DNA of 59,738 nucleotides from positions 1 to 59,738 of the forward strand of contig JAZPYO010000059.1 in NCBI GenBank assembly GCA_045544195.1. The letters are read 5' to 3'. This document shows, piece after piece, positions 51,545 to 59,738 of the stretch (position 1 is the first letter of the stretch; every line of letters starts with the position of its first letter). A program made the translations under genes and the position numbers. Under the pieces are notes generated by a model. That model was not told the origin of the DNA, did not search any database, and worked only from the letters and a program-made list of their open reading frames with translations. The DNA is from RGIG7213 sp045544195. Its GTDB lineage: Bacteria > Bacillota > Clostridia > Oscillospirales > CAG-272.

Positions 51545-52797
51545 TGGACAGAGTATTATTCACAAAGGAAATGCGCTCGGAATACACGATACTTATGCCC
51601 GATATGCTCCCTGTGCATTTCAAAATAATCGAAAAGATATTCAGAACATACGGGTACAACGCCGTTCTTCTCGAAAACACGGGCGATGCCGTTATTTCCG
51701 CAGGTCTAAAATACGTTCACAACGATGCCTGTTACCCCGTACAGCTCATTGTAGGACAGTTTCTTGACGCCCTTGCAAGCGGTGAATACGACACGCACAA
51801 GGTCGCTCTTTTGCTTACGCAGACGGGCGGCGGATGCCGCGCCTCAAACTATATTCCCGTACTCAGAAAAGCGCTGAAGGATGCGGGTATGGAGTATATT
51901 CCCGTCATATCGCTCAACGCATCGGGGCTTGAAGAAAACCCAGGCTTCAAGGTAACCTTACCGATGCTGAAAAGAAGCGCGTACGCCTGCATTTACGGCG
52001 ATCTTCTTATGTCGCTCAAAAACCAATGCCTGCCTTACGAGGCAGTAAAGGGTACAACTGACGAAAAGGTCGGAAAATGGACTGAAATACTGTGCAGCGA
52101 GCTTGCAAAAAAGCATCTTGACAAAAAACGGCTTAAAAATATGTACGGCGAAATAGCCGCAGATTTTGAAAGCATCGAAAGAGTGAATAAACGCATTCCA
52201 AAGATCGGCATAGTCGGTGAGATATTCGTCAAGTTTTCCCCATTGGGCAACAACGATATTGAAAAATTCCTTCTTTCAGAGGACAGCGAGCCCGTAATGC
52301 CCGGACTTATCAACTTTATGATATATTTTCTTGCAAACGGAATTATAGATAACGAGCTTTACGGCAAAAGACCCTTCTACGCAAAAATATGCAAATTTGC
52401 AATAAAATTTATAAATAAGCGTACATCGCAGGTGGCAAGGGCAGTGCGTGAAAACTCGTCATTCGTTCCGCCGCAGCCGTTGACGGATATAGAAAAGCTG
52501 ACGAAAGGATATATCGGCACAGGCGTTAAAATGGGCGAGGGCTGGCTTCTCGTGGCTGAAATATCAGAGCTTTTGCACAGCGGTGTAAATAATGTGGTAT
52601 GCGTTCAGCCGTTCGGCTGTCTGCCCAATCATATCGTAGCAAAGGGCGTTATGAAGAATATGATGCAGAACAACCCCGGGGCGAACATCGTCGCAATAGA
52701 CTATGACCCCGGAATGACGAAGGTCAATCAGGAAAACCGCCTGCGTCTTATGCTCTCGTGCGCAAGAGAAAACCTTAAAGACTACCTCAGGGTCTGA
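51544..52797 (+). CDS. Acyl-CoA dehydratase-related protein, C-terminal partner of the activase
   Basis: This 417-residue protein corresponds to the C-terminal part of a polypeptide of about 1400 residues that in many Clostridia is one chain with the activase. Motifs are NDACYPVQLIVGQFLDAL (Cys in a dehydratase-like cluster loop), LLLTQTGGGCRASNY, KIGIVGEIFVKFSPL, GEGWLLVAEI and VVCVQPFGCLPNHIVAKG. It overlaps the previous gene by one base, and the two lengths sum to 1396. Its cysteines suggest an Fe-S cluster. Function remains unassigned. Confidence 0.82.
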   Translation: MDRVLFTKEMRSEYTILMPDMLPVHFKIIEKIFRTYGYNAVLLENTGDAVISAGLKYVHNDACYPVQLIVGQFLDALASGEYDTHKVALLLTQTGGGCRASNYIPVLRKALKDAGMEYIPVISLNASGLEENPGFKVTLPMLKRSAYACIYGDLLMSLKNQCLPYEAVKGTTDEKVGKWTEILCSELAKKHLDKKRLKNMYGEIAADFESIERVNKRIPKIGIVGEIFVKFSPLGNNDIEKFLLSEDSEPVMPGLINFMIYFLANGIIDNELYGKRPFYAKICKFAIKFINKRTSQVARAVRENSSFVPPQPLTDIEKLTKGYIGTGVKMGEGWLLVAEISELLHSGVNNVVCVQPFGCLPNHIVAKGVMKNMMQNNPGANIVAIDYDPGMTKVNQENRLRLMLSCARENLKDYLRV

Positions 52798-52810
52798 AAA
52801 CGAAAAGAGC

Positions 52811-52850
52811 CTTCCGAACCGTTTTTGAAAAGACGGCGGGGGCTTTTTAT
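52811..52850 (+). terminator. Probable terminator of the activase genes
   Basis: An imperfect hairpin (AGCC/GGCT with inner CCGT/ACGG) ends in a T-run. Confidence 0.55.
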
Positions 52851-52910
52851 TTATGCAAAAGTAAAAAATACAGTAGCTTTTAAAGTTGTTTTTTTCGTAT
52901 CGTTCAAGAC

Positions 52911-52939
52911 TTGTTTATATATGTGTGATAGAATAAAAT
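52911..52939 (+). promoter_or_regulatory. Probable promoter of the Gld-type ABC operon
   Basis: TTGTTT and TAAAAT with a 17-base spacer, about 44 bases before the ATPase start. Confidence 0.5.
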
Positions 52940-52982
52940 AAATAATTATACGATTTTTTATATATAAAGGAAAGCGTTCAAT

Positions 52983-53915
52983 ATGATACACATTGAAAAT
53001 CTGACGAAATATTACGGCAAAAACTGCGCCGTCAACAACATCAGCTTCGATATAGCCGAAGGGCAGGTCGTAGGCTTTCTCGGCCCTAACGGCGCGGGCA
53101 AGTCCACAACGATGAATATACTGACGGGGTATCTTTCCTCAACATCGGGCGTATGCTCCATAGACGGCATAGACATTCTGGAAAATCCGATCGAGGCAAA
53201 AAAGCGTATAGGATTTTTGCCTGAGGTACCGCCGCTTTACCCCGATATGACGCCGATGGAATATCTGAATTTTATGTACGATCTTAAAAAATGCACGCTG
53301 AACCGCAAAAAGCATCTTGACGAGATCGTTTCCGCAATGCGTCTTGGCGGCTATACAGACAGACTCATATCCCATCTTTCAAAGGGCTATAAGCAGCGTG
53401 TCGGAATTGCGGGCGCTCTCGTGTCAAATCCGAAGGTTTTGATATTTGATGAGCCTACGATAGGTCTTGACCCAAGACAGATAATTGAAATACGTGAGCT
53501 TATCCGTTCACTTGCAAAAAATCACACGATAATCCTTTCAACTCACATTCTGCCCGAGGTTCAGGCAGTCTGCGACAGAATAATAATCATCGACAAGGGC
53601 GTCATCAAGGCAGACAAGGCAACGAGCGATATAAACGAGCTTGCGGAAAGCAAAAAACGTTTTACGATACAAATATCAGGTCCGAAGCCTGAGGTAGAGG
53701 GTGTGCTCCGCAGAATAGAAGGCGTGGGATCTGTGGAGTTCCTTTCCACATCCAAAACAAACGGCTCGCTTTTCAGAATACAGTGCAAAACGGGATACGA
53801 TCCCCGCAGGCTGATATTCAATGCCATGGCTGAACACCAGTGGCCGATAATGGAGCTTAACACTCTCGGCACAAGTCTTGAGGACATATTCATAGCTCTG
53901 ACCTCAAAGCAGTGA
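52983..53915 (+). CDS. ABC transporter ATP-binding protein (GldA-like)
   Basis: This 310-residue ATPase has Walker A GPNGAGKSTT (about 38-47), signature LSKGYKQRV, Walker B VLIFDEPTIGLDP and switch His in LSTHILPE. A C-terminal regulatory extension (about 220-310) follows. The three genes behind it (permease, GldG-like, DUF4340) mark it as the ATPase of a Gld-type ABC system. In Bacteroidetes such a system supports gliding, but it is also common in non-gliding bacteria, where its role is unclear. The ribosome-binding site is AAAGGAAAG. Confidence 0.92.
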   Translation: MIHIENLTKYYGKNCAVNNISFDIAEGQVVGFLGPNGAGKSTTMNILTGYLSSTSGVCSIDGIDILENPIEAKKRIGFLPEVPPLYPDMTPMEYLNFMYDLKKCTLNRKKHLDEIVSAMRLGGYTDRLISHLSKGYKQRVGIAGALVSNPKVLIFDEPTIGLDPRQIIEIRELIRSLAKNHTIILSTHILPEVQAVCDRIIIIDKGVIKADKATSDINELAESKKRFTIQISGPKPEVEGVLRRIEGVGSVEFLSTSKTNGSLFRIQCKTGYDPRRLIFNAMAEHQWPIMELNTLGTSLEDIFIALTSKQ

Positions 53916-53938
53916 GAAAAGAAAGGAGATAATTCAAA

Positions 53939-54646
53939 ATGGTCGCTATATACAAAAGAGAGCTGAAGGCGTACTTCACCACATTTATCGGATATGCCTT
54001 TATCGCCTCATTTCTGATACTTTCGGGAATATTCTTCACCCTTGCGGTTCTTTCGCAGGCAAACAACGCTGACATAACAGTATATTACACAGGCATTATA
54101 TTCTCGTTTATCGTTCTTATCCCTCTGCTTACGATGAAGCTCTTTTCAGATGAAAAAAAGCTCCGCACGGAAACGCTGTTGCTCACAGCGCCCGTAAACC
54201 TTTTCAGCGTGGTGCTCGGCAAATTTTTCGCATCGTTCACTATGTTTCTTCTGACGATGGCGTCCGCAAGCATAAATCTTATACCGATGTATGTTTACGG
54301 AGAGCAGAATACGATGATAATTCTCGGAAATATGCTTTCCATCGTTCTTATGGGCGGTGCATTTATCGCCGTCGGCATATTCCTTTCTGCGATGACGGAA
54401 AACCAGCTCGTTGCCGCGGTATCGACAATAGCGGTAATAGCATCATTTCTTGTCATCGGAATGTTTTCAACAAGCATAGGATTTACACCCTTGAGAGTCG
54501 TTCTCAATTTCTTTTCCGTTTTCAACCGCTACACGTATTTCACATACGGAATGATCGACTACGCCGCATTGATATACTACTTCTCCATTACGGTGCTGTT
54601 CGTATTTCTCACAGTGCGTGTGCTTGAACGTCGCCGCTGGGCATAA
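53939..54646 (+). CDS. ABC-2 permease (GldF-like)
   Basis: This 235-residue protein has six membrane helices. AIYKRELKAYFTTFIGYAFIASF at the N-terminus and LLTMKLFSDEKKLRTETLLLTAPV after the second helix are characteristic of GldF-like permeases. It lies 23 bases after the ATPase gene, with site AAAGGAGA, and would form the transmembrane pore with the GldG-like subunit. Confidence 0.9.
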   Translation: MVAIYKRELKAYFTTFIGYAFIASFLILSGIFFTLAVLSQANNADITVYYTGIIFSFIVLIPLLTMKLFSDEKKLRTETLLLTAPVNLFSVVLGKFFASFTMFLLTMASASINLIPMYVYGEQNTMIILGNMLSIVLMGGAFIAVGIFLSAMTENQLVAAVSTIAVIASFLVIGMFSTSIGFTPLRVVLNFFSVFNRYTYFTYGMIDYAALIYYFSITVLFVFLTVRVLERRRWA

Positions 54647-54674
54647 GCGCACAGATACGAAAGGAGATATACAG

Positions 54675-56207
54675 ATGAAAAACACAAAAAACAACGGCGA
54701 AAAGTCAAAGACCTCAATATTCAGAAACAGAAAATTCAGATACGGCTCGCTTGCCGTAGCATTGACAGCGTGCTTCATCGCTGTGCTTATAACCGCAAAC
54801 GCTCTTATCACGGCTCTTTTCTCAAAGTATTGGGTATACACAGACCTTACGAAAAACGATCTTTTTACTCTTTCAGACGAGGCAAAGCAGCTTCTCGAAT
54901 CGGATATAATCAAGAACGATATAGAGATCAAATTCGCAATTCCAGAGGATACGATAGCAACGTCAAACCGTATGCTTATGATATACTCCTGCGCTTTGGC
55001 ATACGCCGAGGCATCACAGGATCTCGATTATAAAATATCTGTAAACTGCTATGATGCATTTCTGTATCCGTCAGAATTTGCCGATTACAAAAATCTGTCA
55101 TCGGGCGAATGGGAGGATACAAACGTCGTTATCGAAACTGCCAACGGCACACCGATCGTTTATACGATGAATAACTTCTTCACTACCGACAGCGATTCAG
55201 GCACAGAGCTTGGATTTTCGGGAGAAAGAAGGTTTTTAAGTGCATTTTTCCAGCTTGCAGGCATAGAAAAGCCCGTCGTATGCTTTACAACGGGACACGG
55301 CGAGCCGATCGGAACAGATGACGATCCGACGTCAAACGAATACAAGGACTTTTTCACGATGCTGAACGACTGGGGCTTTGAAACGAAGCGTGTCGATCTT
55401 CAGCGTGAGGAGCTTGACGAAAACTGCCGTCTTGTAATTATTCTCGATCCGCAGAAGGACTTTGTGGCAAAGGATCAGGCGTCTATGACAGAACGCTCCG
55501 AGATCGACAAAATAGGCGAGTATATGTCCAAGGAATACGGCTCTATGATGGTGTTTGCAGGCGCTACTGGCTCGGAATTTCCCATACTCAACGAATATCT
55601 CGAGGAATGGGGTATAAGAATACAGACATCAAAGAAAATAACAGATGCCGCAAACTCCATATCAACGGACAACACTACATTTACCGTCGAGTATTCAAAG
55701 GAGACCCAGACAGCATCTCTCACTGATAAATTCAGCAATCTGCGTACGGTATTCACCAACGCCGCGCCTATTGAACGCTTACCGAATAACGATCAGTATT
55801 CATCATATTATGCAGCGGGAATATTCTACACCTCTCCCACAGCGGTCGCAACATCGTCAGACGGCTCAGAGCAGGGTACATTCAGCCTGTTCACGCTGAC
55901 CAACAAGCGTAAATATCTTGACAATGAGGCAATGTACAGCTACGTTGCGGCGTGCGGAAGCCCTGAAATGCTCAAATACTGTACCTCTCATTCATACGCA
56001 AACAGAGAGATAATGTATATGCTTACTCAGAAGATACACACAGTAAAGGTCCCCTTTGACCTTGATTACAAGGCTTACGAGGATAACGGACTTTCTCTTA
56101 TCACAAGCACCGATGTTACAGTATGGGGCGTAATACTCATAGGCGTAATGCCCGCCGCAGTTCTTATTACGGGCTGCGTTGTAGTCATCAGAAGAAAGAG
56201 AAGATAA
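54675..56207 (+). CDS. GldG-like ABC auxiliary membrane protein
   Basis: This 510-residue protein has one N-terminal helix (about 27-49), a large extracytoplasmic domain and a C-terminal helix (about 483-503) followed by a basic tail. Family features are YWVYTDLTKNDLFTLSDEAKQLL just after the first helix, CFTTGHGEPIG and RLVIILDPQKDF, which resemble the ABC-type auxiliary domain. The ATG has AAAGGAGAT upstream; an earlier in-frame start lies within the permease gene. It lies 28 bases after the permease. Confidence 0.88.
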   Translation: MKNTKNNGEKSKTSIFRNRKFRYGSLAVALTACFIAVLITANALITALFSKYWVYTDLTKNDLFTLSDEAKQLLESDIIKNDIEIKFAIPEDTIATSNRMLMIYSCALAYAEASQDLDYKISVNCYDAFLYPSEFADYKNLSSGEWEDTNVVIETANGTPIVYTMNNFFTTDSDSGTELGFSGERRFLSAFFQLAGIEKPVVCFTTGHGEPIGTDDDPTSNEYKDFFTMLNDWGFETKRVDLQREELDENCRLVIILDPQKDFVAKDQASMTERSEIDKIGEYMSKEYGSMMVFAGATGSEFPILNEYLEEWGIRIQTSKKITDAANSISTDNTTFTVEYSKETQTASLTDKFSNLRTVFTNAAPIERLPNNDQYSSYYAAGIFYTSPTAVATSSDGSEQGTFSLFTLTNKRKYLDNEAMYSYVAACGSPEMLKYCTSHSYANREIMYMLTQKIHTVKVPFDLDYKAYEDNGLSLITSTDVTVWGVILIGVMPAAVLITGCVVVIRRKRR

Positions 56208-56253
56208 ACACTTACCGCACAAAAGTGCAAAGAAAGGATCGGTCTGTACAGTT

Positions 56254-58113
56254 ATGGACGAAAACAAGAGCTTGACGGACGAAAACCCTCAAGACATTCA
56301 AAATGAAAGCACCGCTAACGAGGATACAGCGCAGAGCGAAAGCGAGCTTCACAGTATTCTTTACGGCGGAGAATATTCTGAATACCGTGATGATCTGGAT
56401 CTTTCCGAATTGGAGGAAGAAAAGAAAGAAGACAGACTTTCTACGTTTGCCGAGAAGGAAAAGGACGCAAAAACAGACTCAAAGCCCATAAAAACAGGAA
56501 CAAAAAAGCGCAAAACGGCGATAATCGCGCTTGCTTGCATATTTGCAGTTCTGATAGTCCTGTATCTCGTTCTCGGCCCTGTCGGACTTGATGTATTCGG
56601 CTTCAAGGAAAAAGAAGAAGCGCCCATAGTTTACACCACGGGCGAGGTTCCAGGAAGCGGTAAAAACGTATGGCTGATATTTGAGCATGTAGAACGCAGC
56701 AACATACAAAGCATCGAGGTGCATAATGAGCACGGAACGTATACAGCGTATTACAGCCCTGCGTCTGACAGCTTTCATTTTCTCGGAGCTGAGGCACTGA
56801 CATACGACCAGGAAATGTTTTCATATCTTGTCGTAAGCGCCGGCTATACGGTATTTACCGAAAGACTGCCCAAGGGCGAAAGAAGCGACGATCTTTCTGA
56901 ATACGGGCTTGCCCCCGACGATGACCCTGCATATTATATCCTGACGACCCGCGACGGTAAAACACACAAGCTATATATCGGCTCTCCGACGCTTGATGAG
57001 GATCAGTATTACGTTATGTACGAGGGCAGAGACATCGTTTACGTTCTTGAAAAATCCGTAAAAACATCACTTCTGGCTGACGTAAGAGACCTTCTCACAC
57101 CCACGCTCACATATCCCATAACATCACAGTCAAGCGACTATTACACGAAAATACCGCAGATATACCTCACGCTTGAAAGAGATGAGCCGTATATGCTCAT
57201 AGAATATACGAGAGATGACACCTCAACGGAGGAGACCTTCGGCGTTACCATTCCGTATATGATAAAATACCCTGAAAACATCCCCGCATCGACAGAGCAG
57301 ACAACATCGCTTTTCCAATATATTCTCAATATGACGGGCGATGAGCTTATAGACTATGACATTCTTTACAGCTATGAGGAATTTGACGAGGACACGGGCG
57401 AATACTACACCCAGACAGACGTCAGGCCCGAGGTGCTGCTAAAGCACGGAATAACCCGCGCTGACAAGGCTCTTATTTACTACTACGACGGATATCCGAG
57501 TATGGTATATTTCAGCGATAAAAGAACGGATGAGGACGGGGCTGAATACTATCTTGCCTGGTCGCCCATTATGAACGTTCTTACAAAAATATCCGCAGAT
57601 AAAGTGCCTTTTCTGCAATGGCGTAAGGTCGATTTCGTAGACAAGGCCGTATTTAACGCGCACATAGACAAGGTCGGCTCCATCGAGCTTACGGATAAAA
57701 CGTCGCAGGGCAAGCATTTCATATTCGAGCTTACGGGCAAGGGCGAGGAGCTCAGAGTACACGAAGCTGTATCAGATACGTATCTTTCTCCGAATAAAAG
57801 CTCAAGCTCAGATACACTTGATCCTGTATACAATTTCAGACAGTTCTACAAATCCGCCCTGTTCCTGTCAGCAGGCGATGAAATACAAATGCCCGAGGAT
57901 ATGACTCTCATAGCGCAGATAAAAATGACGACACGCAACGGATACGAAATGAATTACGAATTCTTCTCGTATTCATCAGACCAACGCTGCTACTATACGA
58001 TAAACGGCGAGGGTCGCTTCTATGTAAAGCGTTCAAAGGTACAGAAGCTGTTTTCCGACGCTCAGCGTGTTATCGACGTTTTACCCGTTGACCCCGAAGC
58101 AGATTACAGCTGA
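56254..58113 (+). CDS. DUF4340 protein of the Gld-type ABC system
   Basis: This 619-residue protein has an acidic cytosolic N-terminal stretch (about 1-85, Glu/Asp/Ser-rich), one membrane helix (about 88-110), and a large extracytoplasmic domain with DUF4340 features: YILTTRDGKTHKLYIGSPT, QYYVMYEGRDIVYVLEKSV and FLQWRKVDFVDKAVFN. The long acidic cytosolic extension is unusual compared with typical DUF4340 proteins, which start directly with the helix. It is the last gene of the operon. The 102 bases before tgt contain no convincing terminator. Confidence 0.85.
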   Translation: MDENKSLTDENPQDIQNESTANEDTAQSESELHSILYGGEYSEYRDDLDLSELEEEKKEDRLSTFAEKEKDAKTDSKPIKTGTKKRKTAIIALACIFAVLIVLYLVLGPVGLDVFGFKEKEEAPIVYTTGEVPGSGKNVWLIFEHVERSNIQSIEVHNEHGTYTAYYSPASDSFHFLGAEALTYDQEMFSYLVVSAGYTVFTERLPKGERSDDLSEYGLAPDDDPAYYILTTRDGKTHKLYIGSPTLDEDQYYVMYEGRDIVYVLEKSVKTSLLADVRDLLTPTLTYPITSQSSDYYTKIPQIYLTLERDEPYMLIEYTRDDTSTEETFGVTIPYMIKYPENIPASTEQTTSLFQYILNMTGDELIDYDILYSYEEFDEDTGEYYTQTDVRPEVLLKHGITRADKALIYYYDGYPSMVYFSDKRTDEDGAEYYLAWSPIMNVLTKISADKVPFLQWRKVDFVDKAVFNAHIDKVGSIELTDKTSQGKHFIFELTGKGEELRVHEAVSDTYLSPNKSSSSDTLDPVYNFRQFYKSALFLSAGDEIQMPEDMTLIAQIKMTTRNGYEMNYEFFSYSSDQRCYYTINGEGRFYVKRSKVQKLFSDAQRVIDVLPVDPEADYS

Positions 58114-58215
58114 TCTTCGATAAACGATCAAAAATCAAAAAGCTAAAAAATCAGACTTTTAAAGCCGCCGGCTGCTTTCTTTTCACAAGGGGCGGGCGAA
58201 AAGTGAAGGAAATAT

Positions 58216-59346
58216 ATGTTTAAGGTATTAACAAAGGACGGTAAAGCCCGCAGAGGTGAATTTACCAGCTGTCACGGCACAGCTCAAACGCCTGTTTTTA
58301 TGAACGTAGGCACATCTGCCGCTATAAAAGGCGGTATATCAACAGCCGATCTGCATGAGCTCGGCTGTCAGATAGAGCTTTCAAACACTTACCATCTGCA
58401 CGTCCGCCCGGGTGACGAGGTCATCCGCGATCTCGGCGGAATCCATAAATTCTTTAATTGGGACAGACCCGTTCTGACCGACAGCGGCGGATTTCAGGTG
58501 TTTTCTTTGGCTCCGCTTCGCAAGATAACCGAGGAAGGCGTTCATTTTGCCTCTCATATAGACGGCAAAAAAATATTTATGGGCCCTGAGGAATCAATGC
58601 GTATTCAGTCAAATCTTGCATCTACCGTTGCCATGGCATTTGACGAATGTATAGAAAACCCGGCAGAATACAACTACACGAAAAACTCGTGCGAAAGAAC
58701 ATACCGCTGGCTCGTTCGCTGTATGGACGAAATGAAGCGTCTTTGCTCGCTTGAGGAAACGATAAACAAGCAGCAGATGCTTTTCGGCATAAACCAGGGA
58801 AGCGTATACGAGGATCTGCGCATAAACCATATGAAGCAGATAGCAAAGCTCGATCTTGACGGCTATGCAATAGGCGGTCTTGCCGTAGGCGAAAAGACAG
58901 AGGATATGTACAGAATAATCGACACGGTAGAGCCTTATATGCCCGAAGATAAGCCCAGATACCTCATGGGTGTCGGCACTCCTTGGAATATCGTTGAGGC
59001 AGTATACAGAGGCGTTGACTTTTTTGACTGCGTTATGCCGTCAAGAAACGCCCGCCACGGATATCTTTTCACATGGGAAGGAACGGTAAACGTGCTGAAC
59101 AATAAATATGAGCGTGACCCGTCGCCCATTTCTCCGTCCTGCGGATGCCCTGCCTGCCGCAATTACTCAAAGGCATACATACGCCATCTGTTCAAATCAA
59201 AGGAAATGCTCGGTATGCGTCTGGCGGTAATGCACAATCTTTATTTTTACAACGATCTTATGGCAAAGATACGACTTGCCATAGAGGAAGGCAGATACGG
59301 AGAATTCTACGAAAAATACCGTTTTTCCCTTGCAAAAAGAATTTGA
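58216..59346 (+). CDS. tgt: tRNA-guanine transglycosylase
   Basis: Tgt exchanges guanine 34 for preQ1 in tRNAs with GUN anticodons, leading to queuosine. The 376-residue protein has LTDSGGFQVFSLA with the catalytic Asp, FGINQGSVYEDLR, GGLAVGEKTEDMY, the second Asp in FDCVMPSRNARHG, and the zinc site CGCPAC...H. It is full length. No queuosine biosynthesis genes lie nearby. It may be transcribed from its own unseen promoter or by read-through from the ABC operon. Confidence 0.97.
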   Translation: MFKVLTKDGKARRGEFTSCHGTAQTPVFMNVGTSAAIKGGISTADLHELGCQIELSNTYHLHVRPGDEVIRDLGGIHKFFNWDRPVLTDSGGFQVFSLAPLRKITEEGVHFASHIDGKKIFMGPEESMRIQSNLASTVAMAFDECIENPAEYNYTKNSCERTYRWLVRCMDEMKRLCSLEETINKQQMLFGINQGSVYEDLRINHMKQIAKLDLDGYAIGGLAVGEKTEDMYRIIDTVEPYMPEDKPRYLMGVGTPWNIVEAVYRGVDFFDCVMPSRNARHGYLFTWEGTVNVLNNKYERDPSPISPSCGCPACRNYSKAYIRHLFKSKEMLGMRLAVMHNLYFYNDLMAKIRLAIEEGRYGEFYEKYRFSLAKRI

Positions 59347-59507
59347 TCACTGAGAACGCCGCTATGTATGGATCGCGTCAAAAATGACAGGTGTCAAAAG
59401 GTGCTTGAAAGAAAGAACGAGCTTGTAAAAAGGCTTTCTGAAAGTAAATAAAAGGTTGCAGAATTGTTTCTCTGTTGTCTTTAACGGAGAAATTGAAGGC
59501 ACAGAAA

Positions 59508-59541
59508 ATCGGCAGAGAAAGCGCTTGTTTTCTCTGCCGAT
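59508..59541. repeat. 13-bp perfect inverted repeat before the transposase gene
   Basis: ATCGGCAGAGAAA pairs with TTTCTCTGCCGAT around 8 bases. It overlaps the -35 region (TTGTTT, 59525) of the following promoter. On the minus strand it would be followed by TTTTC, so it could also be a minus-strand terminator. Confidence 0.65.
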
Positions 59542-59553
59542 ATGTGTTATAAT
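59525..59553 (+). promoter_or_regulatory. Promoter of the transposase gene
   Basis: TTGTTT and TATAAT have a 17-base spacer and an extended TG before the -10. The -35 lies within the 3' arm and loop of the preceding inverted repeat. Confidence 0.6.
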
Positions 59554-59569
59554 GATATTGGTGATAAAA

Positions 59570-59738
59570 ATGGATGAACTTAAAAAGAGAAAAACAACGA
59601 GATATCAAAGTTTTGATTACAATAGTGTTGGAGTATATTTTATAACGATTTGCACGCAAAATAGGCGAAGCATCCTATCTCGCGTTGTAGGGACAGGCGT
59701 CCTCGACTGTCCGCAAATCGAATTAACCCAATACGGAG
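59570..59738 (+). CDS. REP-associated tyrosine transposase (IS200-like), 5' part only
   Basis: The frame starts at ATG (an in-frame GTG nine bases upstream is possible) and runs off the right edge after 56 codons without a stop. KRKTTRYQSFDYNSVGVYFI followed by TICTQNRRSIL is the characteristic N-terminus of RAYT/Y1 transposases, single-strand HUH nucleases that act on REP palindromes. The catalytic HUH and Tyr would lie beyond the window. The segment VVGTGVLDCP is encoded by a REP-like palindrome inside the gene. Confidence 0.82.
   Translation, partial: MDELKKRKTTRYQSFDYNSVGVYFITICTQNRRSILSRVVGTGVLDCPQIELTQYG
59687..59714 (+). repeat. REP-like palindrome inside the transposase gene
   Basis: The tetranucleotide GTAG is followed by GGACAG and, after ten bases, CTGTCC. 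A GTAG-type tetranucleotide next to an imperfect palindrome is the usual REP layout. It is in frame and translated as part of the transposase. Confidence 0.5.

Noticed and set aside
59368..59451. A 27-codon charged frame after tgt (begins MDRVKNDRCQKV)
   Set aside because: There is no ribosome-binding site or promoter, and it is too short to judge. It could be a decayed gene end but nothing supports that.
1..59738. CRISPR arrays, rRNA genes, prophage or complete insertion sequences
   Set aside because: I looked for regularly spaced direct repeats, conserved rRNA stretches, integrase or terminase motifs and paired IS ends. None was seen apart from the partial IS200-like gene at the right edge.

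Overview
The window reads as a chromosomal segment of an anaerobic, endospore-forming member of the Clostridia, most like the Ruminococcaceae/Oscillospiraceae gut lineages. The evidence is a complete spoIIIA operon, a LexA gene with a Bacillus-type SOS box, a pyrophosphate-type pyruvate phosphate dikinase, a tandem 2-hydroxyacyl-CoA dehydratase activase, many Gram-positive lipoproteins and a LytTR/DUF3021 pair. Most genes share one moderate-GC codon style. The exception is an AT-richer patch at about 32.7-35.0 kb that looks acquired.

Layout. 0-0.5 kb: 3' end of an unrecognised gene. 0.7-8.85 kb: a PLP enzyme, miaB and four paralogous lipoproteins. 8.98-14.24 kb: a two-component system followed by a GT-C-like membrane protein, a polyprenyl-phosphate glycosyltransferase and trmL. 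14.2-16.5 kb: a PHP phosphatase facing a pncC/cinA-like gene, a small membrane protein and rlmH. 16.6-20.35 kb: an FNT channel divergent from two PpiC-type foldases, with shared direct repeats between the promoters. 20.4-24.9 kb: spoIIIAA-AH. 25.0-27.75 kb: an ABC exporter with a LytTR regulator and a DUF3021 membrane partner. 27.8-32.65 kb (minus): an FAD dehydrogenase with an attenuator-like leader, a YitT protein, two small genes and an ACT-ACT-metallo-beta-lactamase fusion. 32.8-37.7 kb (minus): a lipoprotein, a polysaccharide deacetylase, a small membrane protein and ppdK; two degraded copies of the ppdK 3' end and terminator sit between the cargo genes. 38.0-38.9 kb: lexA and tRNA-Val. 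39-48.3 kb (minus): a zinc-ribbon/Ig-like protein and lipoprotein protease behind a structured leader, a beta-solenoid lipoprotein, a degenerate transglutaminase, a large glycoside hydrolase and a DUF1934 protein. 48.6-52.8 kb: an activase split over two overlapping ORFs. 53-58.1 kb: a Gld-type ABC cluster. 58.2-59.35 kb: tgt. At the right edge an IS200-like REP-associated transposase begins.

Much of the window concerns the cell envelope: lipoproteins, foldases, glycosyltransferases, exporters, a protease and the forespore channel. RNA modification is a second theme (miaB, trmL, rlmH, tgt). No CRISPR array, rRNA or complete insertion sequence was seen. The items most worth following are the attenuator leader before the FAD dehydrogenase, the reiterated ppdK tails, the 120-bp inverted-repeat element in the protease leader, and the spoIIIAA ribosome-binding site buried in a terminator arm. 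All functional statements come from reading the sequence and from remembered family features. No database search was run.
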